Below are positions 17,815 through 28,616 of a DNA stretch of 64,000 bases, piece by piece; position 1 is the stretch's first letter, and each line of letters begins with the position of its first letter. This stretch comes from Neptuniibacter victor (GTDB taxonomy: Bacteria > Pseudomonadota > Gammaproteobacteria > Pseudomonadales > Balneatricaceae). Made by a program: the position numbers and the translations under genes. The DNA is taken from NCBI GenBank assembly GCA_027943745.1, contig AP025763.1, positions 372,001-436,000 on the forward strand. The letters run 5' to 3'. The notes under the pieces were generated by a model. That model saw only the letters and a program-made list of their open reading frames with translations. It did no database searches and was not told the DNA's origin.

Positions 17815-19179
17815 ATGCAGGAAAAAACGTCTATCCACGGTGCTTGGGCATCTCGTTGGATCTTTATTTTGGCAGCCACTGGTTCTGCCGTTGGTTTGGG
17901 TAACATTTGGAAGTTCCCATATATTACTGGTGAAAATGGCGGTGGTGCCTTTGTACTGGTTTATCTGTTTTGTATCCTGTTGGTAGGTGTGCCTATCATG
18001 ATGGCCGAGGTGCTTATCGGTCGTCGTGGTCGCCAAAGCCCTATCAACGCGATGAAGGATGTTGCCGTAGAGTCGGGGCATTCTGCTAGTTGGTCGCTTG
18101 TCGGTTGGATGGGCGTATTAGCAGGCTTTATGATCTTTTCTTTTTACTCTGTTGTTGCTGGTTGGGTGTTGTATTACATCGCGGGCATGGGAACAGGGGA
18201 TTTCATAGCGATTGGCAGTGATGACGCAGGCAATGTCTTTAATGGTCTGCTTGCCGATACTGAGACGCTGTTAATTTGGCACTCGATCTTTGTTGTGATG
18301 GTGATGTTGGTCATTGCTGGGGGTGTTAAAAAAGGCTTAGAGAATGCGGTTAAGTTCTTGATGCCAGCGCTGTTTGTACTTCTGCTCGTTATGCTGGGTT
18401 ATTCCATGCAAACAGAAGGCTTTTCAGCAGGTTGGGACTTCCTATTCCATTTTGATACGTCGGAACTAAGCTGGGATGCGGTGCTGGTTGCGCTAGGTCA
18501 TGCATTCTTTACTCTGTCGTTGGGTATGGGTGCCATTATGGCTTACGGTTCTTATATGCCGAAGAAGACATCGATCGGTGGTGCGGTTATCTGGATCGCA
18601 ATCATGGATACGTTGGTGGCATTGATCGCTGGTCTGGTTATCTTCCCAATTGTATTTTCAAATGGCATGGATCCGGGTGCAGGCCCAGGTCTAATGTTTG
18701 TAACCTTGCCGGTTGCCTTTGGTCAAATGCCGGGCGGACAGATCTTTGGATTTGTTTTCTTCTTGTTGGTTGGTATCGCTGCGTGGACATCTGCTATCTC
18801 TTTGATGGAGCCAGCTGCTGCCTGGTTGGTTGAGAAGTTTCAGTGGAAGCGTGTTCCTGCTTGTATCGTACTGGGCGCTGTTGTTTGGGGCTTAGGTGTT
18901 GCTGCGCTAGGTTCATTTAACTTCATGTCTGATGTGCTGATATTTGGCTTTAATGTCTTCGACTTCTTGGATTTCATGACAGCTAACGTGATGCTTCCAT
19001 TAGGTGGCTTATTTATTGCCCTCTTCACTGGTTGGATTGTTAAGCGCAAAATGGCTGAAAATGAGTTGGCGATCTCCTCGCCACTACTGTTCAATGCGTG
19101 GTATATTTCGCTGCGTTTCATTGCACCAGTAGCGGTAGCAGTAATTTTTGTTCTTAACTTGGTTGAGAAGCTTAGCTAG
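17815..19179 (+). CDS. Sodium-dependent transporter, NSS (SNF) family
   Basis: This is a sodium-coupled symporter of the neurotransmitter:sodium symporter family, probably for an amino acid or amine. The N-terminal signature ASRWIFILAATGSAVGLGNI then WKFPYITGENGGGAF carries the Na+ and substrate-binding residues of the unwound first helix. The 454-residue protein has 11-12 hydrophobic helices. No neighbouring gene suggests a substrate. The ATG follows an AT-rich intergenic region that probably holds its own promoter. Confidence 0.92.
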   Translation: MQEKTSIHGAWASRWIFILAATGSAVGLGNIWKFPYITGENGGGAFVLVYLFCILLVGVPIMMAEVLIGRRGRQSPINAMKDVAVESGHSASWSLVGWMGVLAGFMIFSFYSVVAGWVLYYIAGMGTGDFIAIGSDDAGNVFNGLLADTETLLIWHSIFVVMVMLVIAGGVKKGLENAVKFLMPALFVLLLVMLGYSMQTEGFSAGWDFLFHFDTSELSWDAVLVALGHAFFTLSLGMGAIMAYGSYMPKKTSIGGAVIWIAIMDTLVALIAGLVIFPIVFSNGMDPGAGPGLMFVTLPVAFGQMPGGQIFGFVFFLLVGIAAWTSAISLMEPAAAWLVEKFQWKRVPACIVLGAVVWGLGVAALGSFNFMSDVLIFGFNVFDFLDFMTANVMLPLGGLFIALFTGWIVKRKMAENELAISSPLLFNAWYISLRFIAPVAVAVIFVLNLVEKLS

Positions 19180-19195
19180 GAGATAGTTCAGTCGC

Positions 19196-19627
19196 ATGGC
19201 TCAGGTAGATCGCAGTGCACTTGTGTTGCACACTGCAGAACAGATGTTTGATCTTATTAATGATGTAGAGCGCTATCCTGAGTTTTTGCCCTGGTGTTCT
19301 CGGACCGAAGTAGTTAGTCGGTCTGAGAGCGAGCTTGTAGCGACGCTGTATTTGTCCAAAGCTGGGCTTAAATACAGCTTCACTACACGTAATCAATTGA
19401 CCCGCCCAACTCAAATGACCCTCGAGTTAGAGGAGGGGCCTTTCTCCACCTTGGCAGGTATTTGGGACTTTAAAGTTCTCAGCGATGAAGCTTGCAAGGT
19501 AAGTCTGAATCTACACTTTGAATTTTCTGGTAAAATAGCGTCTTTAGCGATGAGCAAGGTGTTTAATCAAGTGGCGACCACTTTAGTTGACGCGTTTGTT
19601 ACTCGTGCCGATGAAATTTATGATTAA
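19196..19627 (+). CDS. ratA: RatA/COQ10-like START-domain protein
   Basis: The protein belongs to the polyketide cyclase/START-like family; homologues include E. coli RatA and mitochondrial coenzyme Q-binding Coq10. Residues 1-40 (AEQMFDLINDVERYPEFLPW) are diagnostic. E. coli RatA has been reported to inhibit 70S association, but a ubiquinone role is equally supported by the family. It is 143 residues and precedes ratB by 9 bp. Confidence 0.92.
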   Translation: MAQVDRSALVLHTAEQMFDLINDVERYPEFLPWCSRTEVVSRSESELVATLYLSKAGLKYSFTTRNQLTRPTQMTLELEEGPFSTLAGIWDFKVLSDEACKVSLNLHFEFSGKIASLAMSKVFNQVATTLVDAFVTRADEIYD

Positions 19628-19636
19628 GAGGTCAGC

Positions 19637-19951
19637 ATGATCGTAGAGGTCGCTTTTGCGCTACCCACTGAGCAAAAAATCATTTCATTGAATGTGCCTG
19701 ATGAATGTACGGCCTATGAGGCGGTTATTAAATCGGGGATTGTTGAGCTGTTTCCAGAGATAGATCCAGATACGACTCCGATGGGGATTTTCGCTAAGGC
19801 GATAAAAAAACCTAAGGAAACATTATTGCGTGAAGGTCAGCGAGTTGAAATTTATAGGCCTTTGATTGCTGACCCTAAAGAGGCGAGAGCAAAACGCGCA
19901 GCTAAAATGAAAGCAAAGAAAGAAGCAGAAGAAGCTGCGCGTAAATCGTAG
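19637..19951 (+). CDS. ratB: RnfH/RatB family ubiquitin-like protein
   Basis: This 104-residue protein has the beta-grasp UPF0125 fold: MIVEVAFALPTEQKIISLNV, GIVELFPEIDP and RVEIYRPLIADPKEARAKRA. Its function is unsettled. It forms the conserved ratA-ratB pair and ends in a lysine/alanine-rich tail. The stop lies 3 bp from the bamE stop (convergent genes). Confidence 0.92.
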   Translation: MIVEVAFALPTEQKIISLNVPDECTAYEAVIKSGIVELFPEIDPDTTPMGIFAKAIKKPKETLLREGQRVEIYRPLIADPKEARAKRAAKMKAKKEAEEAARKS

Positions 19952-19954
19952 GTT

Positions 19955-20299
19955 TTAGCTACCTCGGTTACCACCTGGGCGGAAATCACCGTTTAGTGCG
20001 TTTAACTTGCCCTCTGTGAAGTAAAGGGAGATGCGTTCGCGAACGTAGCTACCATCGCCTTCAGAGCCGCTTTTCTTACTGTATAGGTAATCCCAACGAC
20101 CTTCGTGGAAAGTGTCAGTAATCAGTGGGCTGCCCATAATGAAACGTACTTGGCTTTCGGTCATTCCTGGACGAAGTTGGTCTACCATCTCTTGATTGAC
20201 TACATTTCCCTGTGGGATATCAATTTTATATACTCCCGGAAAACCGGAGCAACCAGACAGTACTAAAGTGAGTGCTGCTGTAATAAGAAGTTTTTGCAT
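19955..20299 (-). CDS. bamE: Outer membrane assembly lipoprotein BamE
   Basis: BamE is a small lipoprotein of the BAM complex that inserts beta-barrel proteins. The start [17 protein letters not shown] has a lipobox (LSGC), then [20 protein letters not shown] and [18 protein letters not shown], both family landmarks. I start at 20299; the open frame to 20398 encodes a basic extension with no signal sequence logic. It is divergent from fur. Confidence 0.95.
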   Translation of the reverse strand: MQKLLITAALTLVLSGCSGFPGVYKIDIPQGNVVNQEMVDQLRPGMTESQVRFIMGSPLITDTFHEGRWDYLYSKKSGSEGDGSYVRERISLYFTEGKLNALNGDFRPGGNRGS

Positions 20300-20415
20300 C
20301 TGTTTTTGCTTCCACATTTGTGCGTAAATGCGGATAATAAAGTTTCGTGCGCATTTGAACAAGCAATTAAGCTTGTATTGCATGCTTGTAATCACCAATA
20401 GCCTAGAGAATTATT

Positions 20416-20841
20416 ATGTCACTTGAAAATCAGGAACTACGAAAAGCGGGCCTTAAAGTTACGCTGCCTCGTGTAAAAATCTATCAAATTCTGGAACGTG
20501 CGGGCGAAGGCGACCATTTCAGTGCTGAAGATATTTATAAGTTGCTGATGGAAAAAGGCGAGGATGTTGGTTTAGCGACGGTCTATCGTGTACTTACCCA
20601 GTTTGAAGCAGCAGGCTTAGTAACGCGTCATCATTTCGAAGGTGGGCATTCGGTTTTCGAACTGTCGCGTGACGAAGAGCATGATCATATCGTCTGTGTT
20701 AAAAGCGGCGTGGTTAAAGAGTTTAACGACCCACGGTTGAATGATCTTTTAAATGAAATTGCAGAATCTATGGATTTTGTTGTGACAGACAGAACGATCT
20801 ATCTATACGGCATTCATAAGGATGCTGCAGATAAAAAATAG
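20416..20841 (+). CDS. fur: Ferric uptake regulator
   Basis: Fur represses iron-uptake genes when loaded with Fe2+. The 141-residue protein carries the winged-helix LRKAGLKVTLPRVKIYQIL, the metal site HHFEGGHSVFELS and HDHIVCVKSG. The usual CxxC pairs of structural-zinc Fur proteins are reduced: only one cysteine is seen at IVCVKSG, as in several marine gammaproteobacterial Fur proteins. The bamE-fur-recN layout is conserved. Confidence 0.96.
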   Translation: MSLENQELRKAGLKVTLPRVKIYQILERAGEGDHFSAEDIYKLLMEKGEDVGLATVYRVLTQFEAAGLVTRHHFEGGHSVFELSRDEEHDHIVCVKSGVVKEFNDPRLNDLLNEIAESMDFVVTDRTIYLYGIHKDAADKK

Positions 20842-20865
20842 ATCTGCTTTGCTTAGGTGAATACT

Positions 20866-20893
20866 AAAAGGCCAGCATTTTGCTGGCCTTTTA
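20866..20893. terminator. Bidirectional terminator between fur and recN
   Basis: AAAAGGCCAGCA and TGCTGGCCTTTT form a 12-bp palindromic stem around TTTT, able to terminate both fur (+) and recN (-). Confidence 0.9.
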
Positions 20894-20934
20894 GTGTGTG
20901 CTATATCCCTTCTTTTTGTAATGCTACCTTTGCT

Positions 20935-22596
20935 TTAGGCGGTTTCAAGCATCTCTCGGGCGTGCTCAATTGAGCGTTCAGTTATATCAATACCGCCCAG
21001 CATTCGTGCAATCTCGTTTACCCTGTGTTCTTTGCTAAGTGCGTCTATCTGGGTGTGAGTTCTCTGCTTATCGCTTCGCTTGCTAACGAATAGGTGTTGA
21101 TGGCCTTGAGAAGCTACTTGTGGTTGATGAGTCACACATAAAATTTGCGCACTGCCACCTAGTTGGCGGAGCAACTTCCCGACGACTTCCGCGATTGCGC
21201 CACCAATACCGACATCAACTTCATCAAAGATTAACGTAGGTGTTGTTGACGTTTGTGCGGTAATAACTTGTATTGCCAAACTAATACGTGACAGTTCGCC
21301 ACCTGATGCTATTTTGCCTAATGGTTTAGCGGGTTGGCCTTGGTTAGTAATAATTAAAAACTCAATCTCTTCAAGTCCATTGGCACTCGGTAAATCCAAT
21401 GGGTTAAAGCTAACTGAAATAGATGCCGCTGGCATGCCTAAATCATGTAGTTGTTGATCCACTAACTTGCTGAGTTTCTTCGCACCCTTATGGCGTTGTT
21501 TACTGAGTTCAGCGGCATGTTTATTGAACGTATTTAGTGCGTCTTCTGCATCATGAGCAAGTTGTTCAAGTTCTTCGTCTGAGCGGCTTAGGTTTGATAG
21601 CTCTTGGCAAAGTGATTGGTGAAACTCGATGACTTCTTCTGGTTTTATTCGATGCTTGCGAGCAATGTCGAAGATAGTAGTTAAGCGATCCTCGACCTGC
21701 TGTTGGCGATCGGGATTGACCTCTACTCTATCTAAGTAGTGTTTTATCTCGTTGCTGGCTTCCTCTACTTGAATTAATGCGGAATCAATCATCTCTGCGG
21801 CTTGGCGAACCGAGGGTGATTCCGATTGAATCGTAGCGAGCAGTTGTTGGCAGTGGTTTAAAAGTTGTACGCAGTTGTTTTCATCGCTATCACTCGCTAA
21901 CCCGATAAAACTATGACCTGTGCTTAGGATCTCACCTGCATTGGCCAGTGTTTTCTGCTCTTGTTCCAGTTGTTTGAGTTCATCTTCTTCGAGTGCTAAC
22001 TGTTCTAACTCTTCAATTTGGTAGCTAAGAAGTTGAACGCGGGCGGTTTGTTCCGCGCTTTGTTCTGATAGTCGTGCGTGTTCGGCGTTGAGTTTTGACC
22101 ATAATTGATAAGATTGACGCGTTTTATCTGCCAGTTTGCTCTGGCCGGAAAATTCATCGAGCAGTGTGCGATGGTGATCTTTTTTTAATAAGCGTTGATG
22201 CTCATGTTGGCCATGGATCGCGATAAGGTGTTCGCCTAAGGCTTTCACAGTATTTGCTGGGGAGGGGCGGCCGTTAATGTAACAGCGCGAGCGTCCCTCC
22301 TTGGTAATCACTCTGCGTAGAATGCATTCGCCATCGTTGTCTAAATCATTTTGCTCTAACCAGTCGATAGCGGATGGGATGGTATTTATGTTAAAGCTTG
22401 CTGTTATGTCGGCTTTATCCGCGCCTTGGCGAACAGTTCCGGCTTCAGCGCGGTTTCCTAAGGTTAACCCTAATGCATCAAGCATAATGGATTTACCAGC
22501 ACCCGTTTCGCCGCTAACAACGGTCATGCCTTGGTTTAGTTCTAAATCAAGGCTTTCAACAATGGCAAAGTCACGAATAGATATTTGATTCAGCAT
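20935..22596 (-). CDS. recN: DNA repair protein RecN
   Basis: RecN is an SMC-like ATPase acting in double-strand break repair. Visible are the N-terminal head with MLNQISIRDFAIVESLDLE and Walker A GETGAGKSIMLDALG, long central coiled coils (roughly residues 150-360), and the C-terminal head with SGGELSRISLAIQVI signature and Walker B TLIFDEVDVGIGG. The length of 553 residues is normal. Confidence 0.96.
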   Translation of the reverse strand: MLNQISIRDFAIVESLDLELNQGMTVVSGETGAGKSIMLDALGLTLGNRAEAGTVRQGADKADITASFNINTIPSAIDWLEQNDLDNDGECILRRVITKEGRSRCYINGRPSPANTVKALGEHLIAIHGQHEHQRLLKKDHHRTLLDEFSGQSKLADKTRQSYQLWSKLNAEHARLSEQSAEQTARVQLLSYQIEELEQLALEEDELKQLEQEQKTLANAGEILSTGHSFIGLASDSDENNCVQLLNHCQQLLATIQSESPSVRQAAEMIDSALIQVEEASNEIKHYLDRVEVNPDRQQQVEDRLTTIFDIARKHRIKPEEVIEFHQSLCQELSNLSRSDEELEQLAHDAEDALNTFNKHAAELSKQRHKGAKKLSKLVDQQLHDLGMPAASISVSFNPLDLPSANGLEEIEFLIITNQGQPAKPLGKIASGGELSRISLAIQVITAQTSTTPTLIFDEVDVGIGGAIAEVVGKLLRQLGGSAQILCVTHQPQVASQGHQHLFVSKRSDKQRTHTQIDALSKEHRVNEIARMLGGIDITERSIEHAREMLETA

Positions 22597-22700
22597 AATT
22601 AAAAATACATGTGTTTTTATACAGTAGTTTCTGTATAAGCTTTTTTTCGAACCTATGCAATGTTTATCGTATTTTTATTGAAAAAAAACTAATTTTAGGC

Positions 22701-22728
22701 GTTGAAAGGTGTGTGAATGTCCCCATAT
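22701..22728 (+). promoter_or_regulatory. Sigma-32 (heat-shock) promoter of grpE
   Basis: GTTGAAA at 22701-22707 and CCCCATAT at 22721-22728 are separated by 13 bp. This nearly matches the heat-shock consensus (CTTGAAA, 11-16 bp, CCCCATNT) and lies about 70 bp before the grpE ATG. Confidence 0.9.
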
Positions 22729-22795
22729 ATGCAGCAAATGAAATTAACACCTAGACGCTCTAACACGTGAAGTTAGAACTGGCTGGAGAGTAACA

Positions 22796-23383
22796 ATGGC
22801 AAATGAAGAACAAAACCCAGTAGAAGAACAGCAAGCGCAACCTGTTGAGGAGATTCAGGCTGATGATGTAGTAAACGAGATTCCTGAGCAGTCTGCTGAA
22901 ATGGCAGATCAAGCTGATGCAGGAAAACTTGCTGCTGAGCTTGCTGCTGCGGTTGCTGAAGTTGAGTCATTGAAGGATCAGATGCTACGCATTCAAGCTG
23001 ATGCGCAGAATGTTCGCCGTCGTGCTGAGCAAGATGTAGAAAAAGCGCATAAATTTGGCGTCGAGAAGTTTGCCAATGAAATGTTGCCAATCATGGATAG
23101 CTTGGAACGTGCAATTGAAGCCTTCGGTGATGATGAAGCGCTTGCGTCGATGCGTGAAGGCGTTGAGATGACAATGAACATGTTCTTGTCCGGATTGGAA
23201 AAATTCAAAATGGAGCAAGTTAACCCGCTAGGTGAAGCGTTTGACCCTGCATTGCATCAGGCTATGTCTATGGTTGAAGCGGCAGATGCTGAGCCAAATA
23301 GCGTGATTGCTGTTATGCAAAAAGGCTACACCCTGCACGGTCGATTAGTTCGCCCTGCGATGGTTGTTGTGGCTAAAGGTTAA
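22796..23383 (+). CDS. grpE: Nucleotide exchange factor GrpE
   Basis: GrpE releases ADP from DnaK. The 195-residue protein has an acidic disordered N-terminus (residues 1-45), a long dimerisation helix ([40 protein letters not shown]) and the beta domain containing [16 protein letters not shown] and [19 protein letters not shown]. It heads the heat-shock cluster and follows a sigma-32 promoter. Confidence 0.97.
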   Translation: MANEEQNPVEEQQAQPVEEIQADDVVNEIPEQSAEMADQADAGKLAAELAAAVAEVESLKDQMLRIQADAQNVRRRAEQDVEKAHKFGVEKFANEMLPIMDSLERAIEAFGDDEALASMREGVEMTMNMFLSGLEKFKMEQVNPLGEAFDPALHQAMSMVEAADAEPNSVIAVMQKGYTLHGRLVRPAMVVVAKG

Positions 23384-23390
23384 TAAAAAA

Positions 23391-23431
23391 ACGTTTTGTG
23401 CCCTTGAAACCGCATAAAACGTACTTATATA
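23391..23431 (+). promoter_or_regulatory. Hairpin and candidate weak sigma-32 promoter before dnaK
   Basis: CTTGAAA at 23403-23409 and CTTATATA at 23424-23431, 14 bp apart, resemble a weak heat-shock promoter. The -35 box lies in the loop of an 11-bp stem (ACGTTTTGTGC 23391-23401 with GCATAAAACGT 23412-23422, one G-T pair). The region could be a promoter, an RNA processing hairpin, or both. Confidence 0.5.
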
Positions 23432-23547
23432 GATTGCATAGTAAGTAACGTAGTTATCTAAACGATTATAGAAAGTTATTTACATAGCTATTTACAGATT
23501 TAAACACTGTCCGTCGTAACCGGGCAGCACGAATTGGAGCAAAGCAA

Positions 23548-25476
23548 ATGGGTAAAATCATCGGTATCGACCTAGGAACCACAAACTCTTGTGTTTCTAT
23601 CCTAGACGGTGACACTTCTAAAGTAATTGAAAATGCTGAAGGCGATCGTACTACGCCTTCTATCATCGCTTACGCTGATGAAGGTGAGATTCTAGTAGGT
23701 CAGCCAGCTAAACGTCAGGCGGTTACTAACCCAACTAACACACTGTTTGCTATCAAGCGTCTGATAGGTCGTCGTTTTAAAGATGATGTAGTACAGAAAG
23801 ATATCAAAATGGTGCCATACAAAATTATCGAAGCAGATAATGGCGATGCTTGGGTTGAAGTAAAAGGTGAGCAACTAGCAGCACCTCAGATCTCAGCTGA
23901 GATCTTGAAGAAGATGAAAAAGACAGCTGAAGATTACTTGGGTGAGTCTGTTTCTGAAGCAGTAGTAACAGTTCCAGCTTACTTCAACGATGCACAGCGT
24001 CAGGCGACTAAAGATGCAGGAAAAATTGCAGGCCTAGATGTTAAGCGTATTATCAACGAGCCAACCGCTGCTGCACTTGCTTACGGTATGGACAAGTCTA
24101 AAGGCGATAAAACAATCGCTGTTTATGACTTAGGTGGTGGTACATTCGATATCTCTATTATCGAAATTGCTGAAGTTGATGGCGAGCACCAATTCGAAGT
24201 ACTTTCTACTAACGGTGATACATTCCTTGGTGGTGAAGACTTCGATTTACGCTTGATCGAATTTTTAGCGGACGAATTCAAGAAAGAAACGGGTATCGAT
24301 CTACACAACGATCCTCTAGCACTTCAGCGCCTTAAAGAAGGTGCTGAGAAAGCGAAAGTTGAACTTTCTTCTGCACAGCAGACGGATGTTAACTTACCTT
24401 ACATCACCGCTGACGCTTCTGGTCCTAAACACCTTAACGTTAAAATTACGCGGGCTAAATTAGAGTCTCTAGTTGAAGAGCTAGTTGAGCGTTCGCTTGA
24501 GCCATGCCGTCTTGCGCTGAAAGATTCCGATCTAGATATGTCTGAGATCGATGAAGTGATTTTGGTCGGTGGTCAAACACGTATGCCATTGGTTCAAGAG
24601 AAAGTAACTGCTTTCTTCGGTAAAGAACCACGTAAAGATGTTAACCCTGATGAAGCGGTTGCAATGGGTGCTGCGATTCAAGGTGCGGTACTAGCAGGTG
24701 ACGTTAAAGATGTTCTTCTTCTTGACGTAACGCCGCTAACGCTAGGTATCGAAACAATGGGTGGCGTTGCTACTCCTGTTATCGAAAAGAATACAACGAT
24801 CCCTACGAAGAAATCTCAGATCTTCTCTACAGCTGATGACAACCAAAATGCTGTAACGATCCATGTTGTTCAGGGTGAGCGTAAACAAGCGGCTCAGAAC
24901 AAATCTCTTGGTCGTTTCGATCTAGCTGAAATCCCACCAGCTCCACGCGGTGTTCCTCAGATCGAAGTAACATTCGACTTGGATGCCAACGGTATCTTGA
25001 ATGTATCGGCTCAAGATAAAGCAACGGGTAAGCAGCAGTCTATCGTGATTAAAGCGTCTTCTGGTTTGAGCGATGATGAAATCGAGCAGATGGTAACGGA
25101 TGCTGAAGCGCATGCTGAAGAAGATAAAAAGTTTGAAGAGCTAACGCAGGCGCGTAACCAAGGCGATGCTATGGTTCACTCCGCTAAGAAAACAATGGAA
25201 GAAGCGGGCGATAAAGCGACTGACGAAGAGAAAGCGGCAGTAGAAGCTGCAACGACTGAGTTGGAAGAAGTTTTGAAAGCAGATGATAAAGATGCGATTG
25301 AAGCGAAAACAACTGCGCTAACTGAAGCGATCTCTGGTGTTGCTCAGAAGATGTACGCTGAAGCTGCACAGCAAGCTGAAGCAGAACAAGGTGCCGCTGG
25401 CGAAGACGCACAGCAAGGCGGTAACGATGATGCTGTAGACGCTGAATTCGAAGAAGTGAAAGACGACAAAAAATAA
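23548..25476 (+). CDS. dnaK: Chaperone protein DnaK (Hsp70)
   Basis: DnaK is the ATP-driven Hsp70 chaperone. The N-terminal ATPase domain begins [21 protein letters not shown] and contains [28 protein letters not shown] and [10 protein letters not shown]. The linker [15 protein letters not shown] leads to the substrate domain, and the lid ends in the acidic EEVKDDKK tail. Length 642 residues is standard. Codon choice is strongly biased, as for an abundant protein. Confidence 0.98.
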   Translation: MGKIIGIDLGTTNSCVSILDGDTSKVIENAEGDRTTPSIIAYADEGEILVGQPAKRQAVTNPTNTLFAIKRLIGRRFKDDVVQKDIKMVPYKIIEADNGDAWVEVKGEQLAAPQISAEILKKMKKTAEDYLGESVSEAVVTVPAYFNDAQRQATKDAGKIAGLDVKRIINEPTAAALAYGMDKSKGDKTIAVYDLGGGTFDISIIEIAEVDGEHQFEVLSTNGDTFLGGEDFDLRLIEFLADEFKKETGIDLHNDPLALQRLKEGAEKAKVELSSAQQTDVNLPYITADASGPKHLNVKITRAKLESLVEELVERSLEPCRLALKDSDLDMSEIDEVILVGGQTRMPLVQEKVTAFFGKEPRKDVNPDEAVAMGAAIQGAVLAGDVKDVLLLDVTPLTLGIETMGGVATPVIEKNTTIPTKKSQIFSTADDNQNAVTIHVVQGERKQAAQNKSLGRFDLAEIPPAPRGVPQIEVTFDLDANGILNVSAQDKATGKQQSIVIKASSGLSDDEIEQMVTDAEAHAEEDKKFEELTQARNQGDAMVHSAKKTMEEAGDKATDEEKAAVEAATTELEEVLKADDKDAIEAKTTALTEAISGVAQKMYAEAAQQAEAEQGAAGEDAQQGGNDDAVDAEFEEVKDDKK

Positions 25477-25512
25477 GTCTTCTTTTATTAATTCGGTTAG
25501 CGAATTAGCATA

Positions 25513-25578
25513 GGCTTTCCGGCTTTTTAAATGCCGGAAAGTAGAATTACTCGGCACCGCGGGCTTTATGCCCGCGTT
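25513..25578 (+). other. Two tandem hairpins in the dnaK-dnaJ spacer
   Basis: CTTTCCGGC (25515-25523) pairs with GCCGGAAAG (25533-25541), and CGCGGGC (25558-25564) pairs with GCCCGCG (25570-25576). Neither has a full T tail; the second is followed by TTGT. They could attenuate dnaJ transcription or set differential mRNA stability. Confidence 0.6.
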
Positions 25579-25615
25579 GTCATATCCGGCACTAAGCCGT
25601 GAAAGTGTTGTGACC

Positions 25616-26749
25616 ATGTCGAAACGAGATTATTACGAAGTATTGGGTGTGTCCCGTGATTCATCCGATCGCGATATCAAAAAAGCCTTCCGTCGTATGG
25701 CGATGAAGTATCATCCGGACCGTAATCCGGACGATAAAGAGTCAGAAGATAAGTTCAAAGAGGTGAATGAAGCCTACGAAGTACTGTCTGACGCTCAGAA
25801 GAAAGGCGCTTATGACCAGTATGGTCATGCCGGCGTTGATCCAAATATGCGTGGCGGTCATGGCGGTGGTCATGATGGCAACTTCTCCGATATCTTTGGT
25901 GATGTGTTTGGCGATATTTTCGGTGGCGGCGGTGGTCGTGGTGGTCGAAGCTCTGTGCAGCGTGGTGCTGACCTTCGCTACAACATGGAAATGACACTAG
26001 AAGAAGCGGTTCGCGGCGTCGAAAGAAGTATTCAAGTTCCGACACTGGTCGGTTGTGAAACATGCGATGGTTCCGGTGCTAAACCAGGCACGTCGGCTAA
26101 AGTGTGTGGCACTTGTGGCGGTCAAGGCCAAGTTCGAATGCAGCAGGGTTTTTTCTCTGTGCAGCAGACGTGCCCAACCTGTCATGGTGAAGGTAAGGTT
26201 ATCTCTGATCCATGTGGCGATTGCCATGGTCATGGTCGTAAAGAGAAGACCAAAACACTGTCTGTGAAAATCCCGGCGGGTGTTGATACAGGTGATCGTA
26301 TTCGTTTGGCTGGGGAAGGTGAAGCGGGTACTCACGGAGGCCCAGCGGGTGACCTTTATGTTCAGGTTCATGTTAAAGATCATCCGATCTTTGAGCGTGA
26401 TGGTAAGCATCTGTACTGTGAAGTGCCGATCAGTTTTGTTGATGCCGCGTTAGGTGGAGAGCTTGAAGTTCCGACACTTGATGGCCGTGTCAAATTAAAA
26501 GTACCGTCTGAAACGCAGACCGGGAAAATGTTCCGTTTGCGCGGCAAAGGTGTTGCACCTGTACGTGGTGGTTCAACCGGCGATCTTCTTGTTAAAGTTG
26601 TCGTTGAAACACCCGTTAAGTTGAGCGGTCGTCAAAAAGATTTGCTCCGCGAGTTCCAAGAAGAGATGGAACAGGGTACGCACAAGCATAGCCCTAAAAA
26701 GCATGGCTTCTTTGACTCAGTGAAAAAGTTTTTTGAAGACATGACTTAA
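25616..26749 (+). CDS. dnaJ: Chaperone protein DnaJ (Hsp40)
   Basis: DnaJ stimulates DnaK ATPase activity and delivers substrates. Domain order: J domain ([15 protein letters not shown], with HPD in MKYHPDRNP), Gly/Phe-rich linker ([20 protein letters not shown]), four CxxCxGxG zinc repeats ([32 protein letters not shown]), then C-terminal substrate domains. The true start is 25616; the frame is open from 25568. Length is 377 residues. Confidence 0.98.
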   Translation: MSKRDYYEVLGVSRDSSDRDIKKAFRRMAMKYHPDRNPDDKESEDKFKEVNEAYEVLSDAQKKGAYDQYGHAGVDPNMRGGHGGGHDGNFSDIFGDVFGDIFGGGGGRGGRSSVQRGADLRYNMEMTLEEAVRGVERSIQVPTLVGCETCDGSGAKPGTSAKVCGTCGGQGQVRMQQGFFSVQQTCPTCHGEGKVISDPCGDCHGHGRKEKTKTLSVKIPAGVDTGDRIRLAGEGEAGTHGGPAGDLYVQVHVKDHPIFERDGKHLYCEVPISFVDAALGGELEVPTLDGRVKLKVPSETQTGKMFRLRGKGVAPVRGGSTGDLLVKVVVETPVKLSGRQKDLLREFQEEMEQGTHKHSPKKHGFFDSVKKFFEDMT

Positions 26750-26817
26750 ATGTATTTCTAGCGACGTGTAGGCGTTTTTGACGTGCTACGCGTGGCTGAC
26801 CAATAAACGGAGATGGC

Positions 26818-27621
26818 ATGAGCCAGAATCCAGAATGCCCAAGTTGGCTTTGGGATGAGATCACTGCCGAGGCAGAGAAAGAAGTCATTGATGAACCTGT
26901 GCTGGCAGGTTATTACCATGCCAATATTTTAGGTCATCAAAGTCTTTGCTCCGCTCTCGCTTACCTCCTTAGCCGTAAGCTTTATGACGATGCAGTACCA
27001 GCGGTTACTTTTCGCTTAGTCATCGAAGAAGTGTTTCGTGATGCGCCAGAGATTATCGCTGCGGTTTGTGCCGATATTGCTGCCGTAAGGACGCGTGACC
27101 CCGCTATTGATAAGCATTCTACGGTATTGCTTTATCTTAAAGGGTTTCATGCTATTCAGGCGTACCGCGTTGCACACTATATGTGGAGTAAAGGCCGTAA
27201 AAGTATGGCGCTTTATATCCAAAGTCGTGTTAGCAGCGTTCTACAAGTAGATATTCATCCTGCGGCCAAAATCGGTCATGGTGTGATGTTTGACCATGCA
27301 ACGGGTATTGTTGTTGGTGAAACGAGTGTTATCGAAAATGATGTGTCGATATTACAGTCCGTGACATTAGGTGGTACAGGTAAAGCGTGCGGTGATCGTC
27401 ACCCGAAAATCAGAGAGGGTGTGATGATTGCCGCGGGCGCAAAAATTTTCGGCAATATTGAAATTGGTTCAGGTGCTAAAGTGGGCGGCGGCAGTGTGGT
27501 ACTTGATGATGTGCCTTCGCATACCACTGTGGTTGGCGTGCCAGCCAGAGCAGTAGGGCACCCATCTTGTGATAAACCAGCGCTGGATATGGATCAAAAT
27601 ATTCTGCATGACAAAGATTAA
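26818..27621 (+). CDS. cysE: Serine O-acetyltransferase
   Basis: CysE acetylates L-serine with acetyl-CoA, the first step to cysteine. The C-terminal half is a hexapeptide-repeat beta helix: IHPAAKIGHGVMFDHATGI with the catalytic His region, VGETSVIENDVSILQ, GAKVGGGSVV. The N-terminal helical domain and the 267-residue length match E. coli CysE, so this is the long housekeeping form rather than an EpsC-type short enzyme. Confidence 0.95.
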   Translation: MSQNPECPSWLWDEITAEAEKEVIDEPVLAGYYHANILGHQSLCSALAYLLSRKLYDDAVPAVTFRLVIEEVFRDAPEIIAAVCADIAAVRTRDPAIDKHSTVLLYLKGFHAIQAYRVAHYMWSKGRKSMALYIQSRVSSVLQVDIHPAAKIGHGVMFDHATGIVVGETSVIENDVSILQSVTLGGTGKACGDRHPKIREGVMIAAGAKIFGNIEIGSGAKVGGGSVVLDDVPSHTTVVGVPARAVGHPSCDKPALDMDQNILHDKD

Positions 27622-28440
<819 letters not shown>

Positions 28441-28468
28441 TCCGATATCGTGTCTATATTTTTTGTCG

Positions 28469-28497
28469 AAAAAGCCGCTTAGATAGCGGTTTTTTTA
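28469..28497 (+). terminator. Terminator after dapB
   Basis: AAAAAGCCGCT pairs with AGCGGTTTTTTT around TAGAT; the strong T tail marks the end of the heat-shock/dapB block before the hydrogenase cluster. Confidence 0.9.
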
Positions 28498-28616
28498 TGC
28501 CTACAATCTAGAAAATATAAAAGGGCAGAGAAAAAGGTTATTGCCTTGATCTCAGGTGCTGGTCAAACGTAAGAGACTGGTTTACTCTCAAGTTAAATGC
28601 TAGCTCGGGAGTCGTT

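Noticed and set aside
28498-28616. FNR or sigma-54 site controlling the hydrogenase run
   Set aside because: TTGAT and GTCAA occur but 11 bases apart, and no TGGCAC-N5-TTGC is present, so no oxygen-responsive element can be supported.
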